This document shows positions 15,889 through 24,135 of a stretch of 54,033 nt of DNA, piece after piece. The notes under the pieces were generated by a model that searched no databases, was not told where the DNA came from, and saw nothing but the letters and a program-made list of their open reading frames with translations. Source of the stretch: an uncultured Veillonella sp. (GTDB lineage Bacteria > Bacillota > Negativicutes > Veillonellales > Veillonellaceae); assembly GCA_915066865.1 (NCBI GenBank), contig CAJZEE010000005.1:1-54033 (forward strand), read 5' to 3'. The position numbers and the translations under genes are program-made. Every line of letters begins with the position of its first letter. Within the stretch, counting starts at the first letter, position 1.

Positions 15889-17493
15889 ATGGTACAGCAG
15901 CAATTACCTACGGGGTTCCGTGATGATATAGGGATCGTAGCAGAGCGCAAGGATGATGTGAGTCAATATGTACTCGGTCTTTGTCGAAATCGTCAATACA
16001 CAAAGATCTCTACGCCTCTCGTAGAGTACAAAGATGTATTCAATGGCTATGCAATGGGGCACGGTCAACATATGTACGAATTCATGGATAGTTCTGATGA
16101 GTCCGTCGTAATTCGTCCTGATTTGACGATGCCAATCGGTCGTTTTTTGGCGACTACCAATATTGAATTGCCTCGCACGTTCTACTACTTGGGCGATGTG
16201 TTTATGAAAAATAAAAAGCACCGCGGCGATGTGAACCAAGTGACGCAAGGTGGCATCGAGATGGTAGGCTACGAAGGGCTTGAGGCTGAGCAAGAGTGCT
16301 TTAAAATTATTAAAGAGGTGAATGAAGCTCAGTTGGGCAATAGTTTATTGCTTGAGATTGGGGATGCTCGTTTCTCTCGTGCTATTACCGATGCTCTAGG
16401 ACTCAGCGATGATGAAAAAGCAGAGCTCTTAGAGGCATTATTCACTAAATTCTTGCCACGATATAACGAGTTGATTTCTGACTTTAAAAATAGTGCGCTA
16501 TATCCATTTTTAAATGTGTGGCCTCGCTTGTTTGGTACGGTTCAAGATATTAAGGATGAGCTAAACCAAATTATCTTGCCTGCAGCGGCGCAGCGCATTT
16601 TAGATAATCTCGTAGATATGGCAAATCAAGTGGAAGCAACGGGGCAACAGGTTCGCATCGATGTATCTACGGAACCGCTTCAATCCTATTACACAGGCCT
16701 TACGTTTAGAGGCTATGTGGATGGCGTGTCTCAATACATCGTTAGCGGCGGTCGCTATGATGGCTTGCTATCTAGCTTTGATGGTACGCCAATGCCGGCA
16801 GTAGGGATGGCTTTCAATATCGACGTCTTGACTGATATTACCTTGCAGGGTGAAAGCAAAGCTCAAGATAACGATATATTGCGTATCGCTCTTACGAAGG
16901 GGCGCGTAGAAAAGGATTTTATTCCACTCCTAGAAGCATGTGGCATTAATTGCGAGCCATTACATAATAAGGCGCGCAAGCTCATTATCTCTTTAGGCGA
17001 TTCTATGGAGGTAATCCTTGTAAAGGGGCCAGATGTAACGACGTATTTGAAAAATGGTGTTGTTGATCTTGGCATCGTCGGTAGCGATGTGCTCGATGAA
17101 CAAGACGATACGAGCTATGAAATGTTAGATTTACAAACGGGTAAATGCCAATTTATCTTGGCGTCCTTAGCGGGCTATGATCCTAAAGAAGGTCGCCGTC
17201 AACGAATTGGTACAAAATATCCAACCGTTACGAAACAGTACTTTGGAGCTCAAGACGTGGAAATCATCAAAATTGAAGGCTCCGTTGAGCTAGCCCCACT
17301 TGTAGGACTAGCAGATGCTATCGTAGATATTACGGAAACGGGTACCACTTTGCGTGAAAACAATCTAGAAATCTTCGATTGGCTACAGCCCATATCTACA
17401 CGCTTAGTAGCAAATCCATTAGCATTAAAACAAAAGAGAAATACCATTTTTAAGCTCATAGATCAGCTTTCAGAAGCAATTAATAAAAATTAA
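15889..17493 (+). CDS. hisZG: HisZ-HisG fusion: ATP phosphoribosyltransferase regulatory and catalytic subunits
   Basis: 534 residues from the ATG at 15889, which follows GAAAGGA by eight bases; in-frame ATGs at 15868 and 15880 lack this. Residues 1 to about 325 are HisZ, a HisRS-like regulatory subunit: start QQQLPTGFRDD, motif-2-like VVIRPDLTMPIGR, and SGGRYDGLL. Residues about 330-534 are a short-form HisG: ILRIALTKGRVEKDF, GPDVTTYLKNGVVDLGIVG, and the PRPP loop ITETGTTLREN. Short HisG needs HisZ for activity and feedback by histidine, and the two are normally separate genes. There is no stop codon or internal ribosome site at the junction. It catalyses the first step of histidine synthesis. 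Confidence 0.92.
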   Translation: MVQQQLPTGFRDDIGIVAERKDDVSQYVLGLCRNRQYTKISTPLVEYKDVFNGYAMGHGQHMYEFMDSSDESVVIRPDLTMPIGRFLATTNIELPRTFYYLGDVFMKNKKHRGDVNQVTQGGIEMVGYEGLEAEQECFKIIKEVNEAQLGNSLLLEIGDARFSRAITDALGLSDDEKAELLEALFTKFLPRYNELISDFKNSALYPFLNVWPRLFGTVQDIKDELNQIILPAAAQRILDNLVDMANQVEATGQQVRIDVSTEPLQSYYTGLTFRGYVDGVSQYIVSGGRYDGLLSSFDGTPMPAVGMAFNIDVLTDITLQGESKAQDNDILRIALTKGRVEKDFIPLLEACGINCEPLHNKARKLIISLGDSMEVILVKGPDVTTYLKNGVVDLGIVGSDVLDEQDDTSYEMLDLQTGKCQFILASLAGYDPKEGRRQRIGTKYPTVTKQYFGAQDVEIIKIEGSVELAPLVGLADAIVDITETGTTLRENNLEIFDWLQPISTRLVANPLALKQKRNTIFKLIDQLSEAINKN

Positions 17494-17565
17494 TAAATAA
17501 GATGTAGAGTGAATCATATATTTAACAAGCAATACGAATAGCTTAAGTAGGAAGAAGGATGACAG

Positions 17566-18843
17566 ATGAAAATATATAAGGAATCATTAGATACGATGCT
17601 TGCCATCGTACGGAATTACACACAGCAAACCACAGATATGGAAATCGAGCGTCGGGTGTACGATATCATTGCTGATGTCCGCACTAACGGTGATGCGGCG
17701 CTCAAAGCGTATTCTGAAAAATTTGACGGCGTTTCCATTGAAGATTTCAAGGTGCCTCAAGAGGAAATCAACGCAGCTTATGAGTCTTTATCTGATGATT
17801 TGAAAGCCGCATTATTAAAGGCAAAGGCAAACATTACAGAATTCCACAGCCGTGAAATCGAGCAGGGCTTTGTGGACATGGATACACCGGGTATCATCCG
17901 CGGTCAAAAGGTGATTCCCTTGGCTCGCGTTGGTCTCTACGTCCCTGGAGGTACAGCCGCGTACCCTTCGACCATTATCATGACTGCTTTGCCTGCAAAA
18001 ATCGCAGGGGTGAGAGAAATCGTTATGGTTACGCCCCCTCAAAAGGATGGCATTAATCCTGCCGTATTAGGTGCTGCAAAGCTTGCCGGCGTTGATGCGG
18101 TATATCAAGTGGGCGGTGCCCAAGGTGTGGCGGCCCTTGCTTATGGTACGGAAACGATTCCAAAGGTAGATAAAATCGTAGGCCCTGGCAATATTTACGT
18201 GGCAACGGCGAAACGTCAAGTATTTGGCCAAGTCGATATCGACATGATTGCGGGTCCAAGTGAAATCGGTGTTATCGCCGATGACAGCGCAAATCCAGTT
18301 CACCTCGCAGCAGATCTCTTATCTCAAGCTGAACATGATCCTCGTGCGCGCGCTATTATGGTGACTACTAGTGAAAGTTTAGCAAATGCCGTATCCGATG
18401 AGGTGGAACGTCAACTTAAACTGTTACCTCGTGAAAGTATCGCTCGTCCAGCTATTGAAAACAACAGTTACATTGCTATTATGGACAGCATTGAAGACAT
18501 GTTCACGGTGATGAACGAAGTGGCGCCAGAGCATTTGGAAATCCAATTGCCAGATCCAATGAATTACATGAGCCTCGTTCAAAATGCAGGCTCCGTATTC
18601 CTCGGCGCTTATGCGTCTGAACCATTGGGCGATTATGTAGGTGGTACGAACCACGTATTGCCTACTAGTGGTACGGCGCGATTCTCATCTCCGTTAGGCG
18701 TATATGACTTTGTGAAACGTACATCTTTCACACAATTTACAAAAGAACGTTTAGAAGAAGTGGCAAAACACATTACTACATTGGCTCGTACGGAAGGTCT
18801 CGAAGCGCATGCTCGTGCCATCGAAGTACGATTTGAAAAATAG
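17566..18843 (+). CDS. hisD: Histidinol dehydrogenase
   Basis: A 425-residue enzyme that oxidises L-histidinol to L-histidine in two NAD-dependent steps. Typical stretches are PGGTAAYPSTIIMTALPAKIAG, GVDAVYQVGGAQGVAALAYG, KVDKIVGPGNIYVATAK and IAGPSEIGVIAD. The zinc and catalytic region includes SQAEHDPRARA and APEHLEIQ. The length is normal. It follows hisZG by 72 bases, with an AGGATGA ribosome site, and precedes hisB. Confidence 0.96.
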   Translation: MKIYKESLDTMLAIVRNYTQQTTDMEIERRVYDIIADVRTNGDAALKAYSEKFDGVSIEDFKVPQEEINAAYESLSDDLKAALLKAKANITEFHSREIEQGFVDMDTPGIIRGQKVIPLARVGLYVPGGTAAYPSTIIMTALPAKIAGVREIVMVTPPQKDGINPAVLGAAKLAGVDAVYQVGGAQGVAALAYGTETIPKVDKIVGPGNIYVATAKRQVFGQVDIDMIAGPSEIGVIADDSANPVHLAADLLSQAEHDPRARAIMVTTSESLANAVSDEVERQLKLLPRESIARPAIENNSYIAIMDSIEDMFTVMNEVAPEHLEIQLPDPMNYMSLVQNAGSVFLGAYASEPLGDYVGGTNHVLPTSGTARFSSPLGVYDFVKRTSFTQFTKERLEEVAKHITTLARTEGLEAHARAIEVRFEK

Positions 18844-18965
18844 CTTATAAAAAATATTAGAAAATAAATTTGGTATCTATATTTATATGTGTATTTAAAA
18901 TATACAGTGAAAACATAGATTAGAAATATAGATTATAAAAATAGATTTGAAGTATAGAGGTCGTT

Positions 18966-19556
18966 ATGATACGCACAGGTACGGTGCAACGCACCACTCA
19001 AGAAACAGATATTACAGTAGAAATTACCCTTGATGGGGCACAAACAAGCTCCATATCCACAGGGATTGGCTTTTTTGACCACATGTTGACGCTATTGGCG
19101 AAGCACGGCCGTTTTGAACTTATGGTAGAGGCAAAGGGCGATACATATGTGGATGCTCATCATACGGTTGAGGACGTTGGACTTGCATTAGGTCAGGCCT
19201 TGGTGAAAGCTCTTGGCGATAAGGCTGGTATCGAGCGCTATGGCGATGCTTGGGTTCCTATGGATGAAGCATTGACGCAAGTTGTAATCGATTTGAGCGG
19301 TCGTCCATACCTCGTTTTCCAAGGGGAATGGAGTACGCCGATTCTAGGTGGCAACTTTGAAACAGAGTTGGTGGAGGATTTCTTCCAAGCTCTTGCGATG
19401 AGCGCTGCTATGAACTTACATGTGCGCAATTTATATGGTCGCAATACACACCACATTATTGAAAGCATGTTTAAGGCAACGGGCCGTGCGTTGCGCAAAG
19501 CAGTTACTATCAACCCAGATATCCAAGGCGTAAATTCTACAAAGGGCGTTATTTAA
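18966..19556 (+). CDS. hisB: Imidazoleglycerol-phosphate dehydratase
   Basis: A 196-residue monofunctional dehydratase (no phosphatase domain, consistent with a separate hisJ). Both manganese-site motifs are present: FFDHMLTLLAKHGRF and DAHHTVEDVGLALGQ in the N-terminal half, and RNTHHIIESMFKATGRAL in the second. The gene is preceded by a 122-base AT-rich spacer after hisD and starts with a GAGG site. hisA follows 26 bases later. Confidence 0.96.
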   Translation: MIRTGTVQRTTQETDITVEITLDGAQTSSISTGIGFFDHMLTLLAKHGRFELMVEAKGDTYVDAHHTVEDVGLALGQALVKALGDKAGIERYGDAWVPMDEALTQVVIDLSGRPYLVFQGEWSTPILGGNFETELVEDFFQALAMSAAMNLHVRNLYGRNTHHIIESMFKATGRALRKAVTINPDIQGVNSTKGVI

Positions 19557-19582
19557 TACAATCATTTAATAAAGGAGAACCT

Positions 19583-20305
19583 ATGATTTTTCCAGCTATA
19601 GATTTACAAGATGGGCGCAGTGTTCGCCTCTATAAAGGTGACTTCGCACAGGAGACGGTCATCAATCCTGATCCAGTAGACCAAGCGAAACAATATGAAG
19701 CAGCTAAGGTGGGGGCCTTACACCTTGTCGATTTAGACGGAGCCAAGGCGGGCAAGCCTGTAAATGTAGATATTGTAAAAGCAGTGCGTGCAGCTTTCAC
19801 TGGCATCCTTGAAATTGGAGGCGGCATCCGAGATAAAGAGGCCGTTGACCTCTATTTAGGCTTGGGCGTTAATCGCGTTATCTTAGGCTCTGTAGCGCTT
19901 AAGAATCCGGAACTTACAAAGCAAGTTATCGCTGAATACGGTGCGGAGCGTATCGTTATCGGTGTAGATGGAAAAAATGGCAAGGTCGCCGCTGAAGGTT
20001 GGCTCGACCAATCCGATGTGCCGATGACCGATTTAATCGGTGCCATGGTTGAAGGTGGGGCAAAGTATTTCATCGTTACCGATGTAGACAGAGACGGTAC
20101 GATGCAGGGCGCCAATGAAGAGTTACTTGGAAATTTACAAAAAGAATTCCCTACAGCACGCATCGTTGCCTCTGGTGGCGTTCGTAATCTAGGGGATATT
20201 AAATCGCTTGAACAAAAAGGCGTTATGGATAGCATTGTTGGTAAGGCTCTGTACGAGGGCACGATTACGCTAGAGGAAATCGCCGAGTACAATCAGCAGA
20301 AATAA
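19583..20305 (+). CDS. hisA: ProFAR isomerase (HisA)
   Basis: A 240-residue TIM barrel. It converts 5'-ProFAR to PRFAR. IFPAIDLQDGRSVRLYKGD opens the protein with the first catalytic Asp; the second acid and phosphate loops are visible in IVTDVDRDGTMQGAN and VASGGVRNLGDI. An AAAGGAG site lies eight bases before the ATG. Related by ancient duplication to hisF, the next gene. Confidence 0.96.
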   Translation: MIFPAIDLQDGRSVRLYKGDFAQETVINPDPVDQAKQYEAAKVGALHLVDLDGAKAGKPVNVDIVKAVRAAFTGILEIGGGIRDKEAVDLYLGLGVNRVILGSVALKNPELTKQVIAEYGAERIVIGVDGKNGKVAAEGWLDQSDVPMTDLIGAMVEGGAKYFIVTDVDRDGTMQGANEELLGNLQKEFPTARIVASGGVRNLGDIKSLEQKGVMDSIVGKALYEGTITLEEIAEYNQQK

Positions 20306-20389
20306 TAGAAATGATTGTGATGCTCTCAAATTAATTATTGACCGCAACCAATGGAATATATTGAGTGACACTCGATGGAAAGGAGCTTT

Positions 20390-21148
20390 ATGTTAGCGAA
20401 ACGGATTATTCCCTGCCTAGATGTGGATGATGGGCGCGTAAAAAAAGGGGTTAACTTTGTTAATCTCGTAGACGTAGGCAGTCCAGTAGATATTGCGGCC
20501 TCCTATGAGCAGCAACAAGCTGATGAGCTCGTATTTTTAGACATTACGGCCACCGTTGATGCGCGGACCACTATGCGCGATGTGGTACAAGAAATCTCCA
20601 CACAAGTATTTATGCCACTTACAGTGGGTGGTGGTATCAAGAGTATTGATGATATGACGGCTTTGCTGAAAGCTGGTGCGGACAAGGTATCTTTGAACTC
20701 TGCGGCTCTCGCTAATCCTGAGCTCATCACAGAAGGGGCTCAAAAGTTTGGCAATCAATGTATGGTAGTAGCCATCGACGTGAAAACCGATGACGAAACT
20801 GGCGAATGGTATGCCTATACTCACGGAGGTCGCAAGCGTACAGAGTGGAAAGCTCTAGACTGGGCTAAAGAGGCCGTAGCTCGTGGTGCAGGAGAGTTGC
20901 TAGTGACGAGTATGGACAAAGATGGCACAAAATCCGGCTTTGATATTGAACTATATAAGGCCATAGAGTCCGTCGTAAATGTACCTATCATCGCATCTGG
21001 AGGGGCAGGTAAGGTTGAGGATTTTGTAGACCTTTTTGAGCAAACCGGCGTTACCGGCGCTTTGGCGGCATCTATATTCCACTTTGGGGAAGTTAAAATT
21101 CCTGAACTCAAGCAAGAATTACGAGCTCACGGAATTACAGTACGCTAA
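20390..21148 (+). CDS. hisF: Imidazole glycerol phosphate synthase, cyclase subunit
   Basis: 252 residues from the ATG at 20390. The upstream in-frame ATG at 20375 is part of ATGGAAAGGAG, which is the ribosome site for 20390, and MLAKRIIPCLDVDDGRV is the normal HisF start. Catalytic Asp residues are in IPCLDVDDGRV and LVTSMDKDGTKSGFD; a phosphate loop is in ASGGAGKVEDF. It works as a heterodimer with HisH, whose gene lies last in the cluster and not beside hisF as in many operons. Confidence 0.96.
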   Translation: MLAKRIIPCLDVDDGRVKKGVNFVNLVDVGSPVDIAASYEQQQADELVFLDITATVDARTTMRDVVQEISTQVFMPLTVGGGIKSIDDMTALLKAGADKVSLNSAALANPELITEGAQKFGNQCMVVAIDVKTDDETGEWYAYTHGGRKRTEWKALDWAKEAVARGAGELLVTSMDKDGTKSGFDIELYKAIESVVNVPIIASGGAGKVEDFVDLFEQTGVTGALAASIFHFGEVKIPELKQELRAHGITVR

Positions 21149-21315
21149 AACAGATTTAAAAAATTATTATCTCTCGTAAACTCTTTACTAGTCTATATGT
21201 TCAGAGTTAGTTAAATAGTTTGTTTATAGATAAATAGAATAGAAATAGCAATAGATAGAGATACAAGCTAATATAGGATAACAGATTGGTGATTACTTTT
21301 AATAAAGGATAGAAT

Positions 21316-21633
21316 ATGAAACCGGATTTTGAAAAAGGAAATGGCTTGTTGCCGACGGTTGTGCAGGATGCGGAGACTAAGGCCGTCCTCATGGTGGCTT
21401 GGATGAATGAAGAAAGCTTTCACAAAACACTAGAAACAAGGGAAACGTGGTTTTGGTCTCGATCTCGTCAAGAACTATGGCATAAGGGTGGCACCAGCGG
21501 TAATGTGCAACATGTGGTGAGTATGGCCCTCGATTGTGATGGCGACACCTTGCTCATTCAAGTTAAGCCTGAAGGTCCTGCCTGTCACACTGGGCGTACG
21601 AGCTGTTTTTTTAATGAAGTAGAACGGAGTTAA
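21316..21633 (+). CDS. hisI: Phosphoribosyl-AMP cyclohydrolase
   Basis: A 105-residue monofunctional HisI. The family pattern LMVAWMNEESFHKTLETRETWFWSRSR is followed by ELWHKGGTSGN and the metal-binding DCDGDTLLIQVKPEGPACHTGRTSCFF, with the expected Asp and Cys residues. It opens the ring of phosphoribosyl-AMP. It follows a 167-base spacer after hisF with an AAAGGA site, and hisE starts two bases after its stop codon. Confidence 0.96.
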   Translation: MKPDFEKGNGLLPTVVQDAETKAVLMVAWMNEESFHKTLETRETWFWSRSRQELWHKGGTSGNVQHVVSMALDCDGDTLLIQVKPEGPACHTGRTSCFFNEVERS

Positions 21634-21635
21634 AC

Positions 21636-21962
21636 ATGGCACAGCAAACACTGAACGAATTATACGAAATTATTAAAAATCGCAAGGCACAGCCAAAGGA
21701 AGGTTCTTATACGAATTATTTATTCGACAAAGGACTTGATAAAATTTTGAAAAAAGTTGGTGAAGAGGCTACAGAGGTAGTAATCGCCGCAAAAAATGAA
21801 GATCCACAGGAGCTGATTTACGAAACGGCAGACGTGTTATATCACTTGCTCGTGTTATTAGCGGAGAAAAATATTCCATACGAAGCCATTGAAGCTGAGC
21901 TAGCGAGCCGCGAAGGGGTTGTTAGCAAGACTACGGATCGCCCAGAAATTACAAACTTATAA
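21636..21962 (+). CDS. hisE: Phosphoribosyl-ATP pyrophosphatase
   Basis: A 108-residue MazG-like all-helical pyrophosphatase. The family signature GSYTNYLFDKGLDKILKKVGEEATEVVIAAKN includes the metal-binding acidic cluster, and ADVLYHLLVLLAEK follows. It hydrolyses phosphoribosyl-ATP to the AMP form, just before HisI. hisI and hisE are separate here, whereas many bacteria fuse them. Confidence 0.96.
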   Translation: MAQQTLNELYEIIKNRKAQPKEGSYTNYLFDKGLDKILKKVGEEATEVVIAAKNEDPQELIYETADVLYHLLVLLAEKNIPYEAIEAELASREGVVSKTTDRPEITNL

Positions 21963-21986
21963 TGTATATCCTATTATGAGCTCGGG

Positions 21987-22013
21987 CATATGAGCTCTGG
22001 TGGAGTTCATATG
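21987..22013 (+). repeat. Hairpin between hisE and hisC
   Basis: CATATGAGCTC (21987-21997) pairs with GAGTTCATATG (22003-22013) with one wobble and a 5-base loop. TGTGTCTTTTATG follows. It may weaken transcription into hisC and hisH or protect the upstream message. No separate promoter is obvious after it. Confidence 0.5.
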
Positions 22014-22072
22014 TGTCTTTTATGTATTATATGAGTTATATGCGTTAAGAAAATAGTTAGAAAGGATAGCCT

Positions 22073-23149
22073 ATGAAAGAGATAATTCGCACATTGAAAC
22101 CTTATATACCTGAGGAGCCGGCTGAAGCGGTGAAAGAGCGCCTTGGTGTAGAGCGATTGGTGCGCTTGTCGGCGAATGAAAATCCATACGGCACATCGCC
22201 ATTGGTACGGGAGGCTATTCTTAGCTATGTAACACATAATGATGCCAACTACTATCCAGATGGCAATGCTACCGATTTGCGCATGAAATTAGCGAATTAC
22301 TGGCAGGTACAACCTGAGCAACTCGTCATCGGCGTGGGTCTAGATGAGGTCATCGCCATGGTCAATAAAACATTGATTACCGCTGGTGACTCCATCGTAG
22401 TAAGTGTGCCAGCCTTCTCGGAATATGCCTTGAATGGCCTCGTGGAAGGTGCTGAGATCCGCGAGGTGCCAGCTGATTTTGAAACGGGACAGTATGATTT
22501 TTCTGCTCTCGTGAAAGCTGTAGATGAAACGACACGCGTCGTGTGGATTTGCAATCCTAATAATCCAACAGGTACCTATGAGTCTGTTGAAGATATTCGA
22601 AAATTTGTAGCAGCTATACCAAAGGAAACCTTGGTCATCATAGACGAGGCGTATATCGATTTTGTTACCTCCGTAGCAGTTCCTACGGCACGTGCGCTAT
22701 TGGATGAATTCCCTAATGTGGCTATCATGCGTACCTTCTCGAAAGCCTATGGCCTTGCCAATTACCGTGTAGGTTACATGATGACACCTATAGAATTGGC
22801 AAATTATATGCAAACCATTCGCTTGCCGTATAATTTGAATACCTTATCTCAAGTGGCTGCAGAAGCCGCTTTCGGTGATCAAGAATTCGTGGCGAGAACG
22901 GTCTCTCAAAATGCAGAGGAACGGACAAAATGGGAAAGCCTCTTTGACGAGCTAGGTATTCACTACTATAAGAGTGAGGCTAATTTTATTTTCTTTGCAG
23001 CGCCTGATGCAGACGGTCTTGCAGATGCTTGGCTTAAATCAGGTTACCAAGTGCGCCGAGGTCAAGGAGAAGGGTGGTTGCGCCTTACGATTCCCATGCC
23101 TCAAGATGGGGATGTTATGCGCAGGATATTAAGAGATTTCATGAATTAA
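22073..23149 (+). CDS. hisC: Histidinol-phosphate aminotransferase
   Basis: A 358-residue PLP enzyme of aminotransferase class I/II. LSANENPYGTSPLV, YPDGNATDLR, WICNPNNPTGTYES, IIDEAYIDF and MRTFSKAYGLANYRVGYM (PLP-binding Lys in FSKA) are all readable. It transaminates imidazole acetol phosphate to histidinol phosphate, feeding HisJ. GAAAGGA precedes the ATG. Confidence 0.96.
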   Translation: MKEIIRTLKPYIPEEPAEAVKERLGVERLVRLSANENPYGTSPLVREAILSYVTHNDANYYPDGNATDLRMKLANYWQVQPEQLVIGVGLDEVIAMVNKTLITAGDSIVVSVPAFSEYALNGLVEGAEIREVPADFETGQYDFSALVKAVDETTRVVWICNPNNPTGTYESVEDIRKFVAAIPKETLVIIDEAYIDFVTSVAVPTARALLDEFPNVAIMRTFSKAYGLANYRVGYMMTPIELANYMQTIRLPYNLNTLSQVAAEAAFGDQEFVARTVSQNAEERTKWESLFDELGIHYYKSEANFIFFAAPDADGLADAWLKSGYQVRRGQGEGWLRLTIPMPQDGDVMRRILRDFMN

Positions 23150-23227
23150 TTCGTACAGAATAACATACAATTCGTAATACGTTTTGTTTAATCTTATCGT
23201 GTTTTACCCTATAGAATGGAGTTTATT

Positions 23228-23854
23228 ATGATTGCCATTATAGATTATGATGCAGGGAATACCTTCAATGTCCAGAAAGCCTTAGCTTATATCGGTATTG
23301 ATGCAGTGCTAACGGCAGATTCGGCGACTATATTAAATGCTGATGGTGTTCTCTTGCCAGGTGTAGGAGCATATGCGCCGGCGATGGCAGTTCTAAAAGA
23401 GCGTGGTATAGTCGATGTCATCTATGAGGTAGTAAAACGGGAAATACCTTTACTAGGTATTTGTTTAGGCATGCAACTTTTATTTGAAGAATCTGAAGAA
23501 TACGGCCCAACGCCCGGTTTAGGGCTTATTCCCGGTAAGGTAAAAGAAATTCCTCGCAACCTTGGCCTTAGCGTGCCTCATATGGGTTGGAATAAAAATG
23601 TAGTACACCAGCCTCATAGTGCTTTTAGCAATGTAGATGATCAATATACATATTTCGTTCATTCCTATTATGTGGATACAGATCCTGAATATATCATATC
23701 TACTGCAAATTATGGTATCGATGTACCTGGCATTGTAGAACGAGGTAGAGTATATGGAATGCAATTCCATCCTGAAAAAAGCGGTGTCGTAGGTCTAAAT
23801 TTGTTACGTACATTTGGGACTATTATAAAAATTTATAGAACAGCAGGAGAATAG
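23228..23854 (+). CDS. hisH: Imidazole glycerol phosphate synthase, glutamine amidotransferase subunit
   Basis: 208 residues from the ATG at 23228, which has GGAG six bases before it; the upstream ATG at 23216 is part of that site. The class I amidotransferase triad is visible: Cys in LLGICLGMQLLF, and His and Glu in GMQFHPEKSGVVG. It supplies ammonia to HisF. It is the last his gene, separated from hisF by three genes. The GC content is noticeably lower than hisA or hisF. Confidence 0.95.
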   Translation: MIAIIDYDAGNTFNVQKALAYIGIDAVLTADSATILNADGVLLPGVGAYAPAMAVLKERGIVDVIYEVVKREIPLLGICLGMQLLFEESEEYGPTPGLGLIPGKVKEIPRNLGLSVPHMGWNKNVVHQPHSAFSNVDDQYTYFVHSYYVDTDPEYIISTANYGIDVPGIVERGRVYGMQFHPEKSGVVGLNLLRTFGTIIKIYRTAGE

Positions 23855-23914
23855 GGATATAGCTATCTTTCATTACAGATAGGAATAAGTCATTCAATAA
23901 CCAATATATCTAGG

Positions 23915-23954
23915 ATAATAACGGCATCTCATAGGTAGAGAATGCCGTTATTAT
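23915..23954. terminator. Stem-loop at the end of the his cluster
   Basis: ATAATAACGGCAT (23915-23927) and ATGCCGTTATTAT (23942-23954) are perfect 13-bp inverted copies, extended inward by CTC/GAG. The T run is short, so termination may be incomplete or factor-assisted. Confidence 0.65.
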
Positions 23955-23996
23955 GCTTTATAGTTATACTTAACTTTCAAAATGAGAAATTAATAA

Positions 23997-24024
23997 TTGA
24001 CACCTTGTTGATTAGTTATACAAT
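23997..24024 (+). promoter_or_regulatory. Promoter of cstA
   Basis: TTGACA (23997-24002), 16 bases, TACAAT (24019-24024). Just downstream AATGTT (24025-24030) and AACATT (24040-24045) form a loose dyad that might be an operator. The leader to the ATG is about 105 bases. Confidence 0.6.
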
Positions 24025-24135
24025 AATGTTGTAAGTACTAACATTTTAGGAAGCCATTGTGGCATGGATACGATACATAAGTTTTATCAGTAATATTCAT
24101 ATACTCCATGTCACGTGATTATTGGAGGTGTTTAT

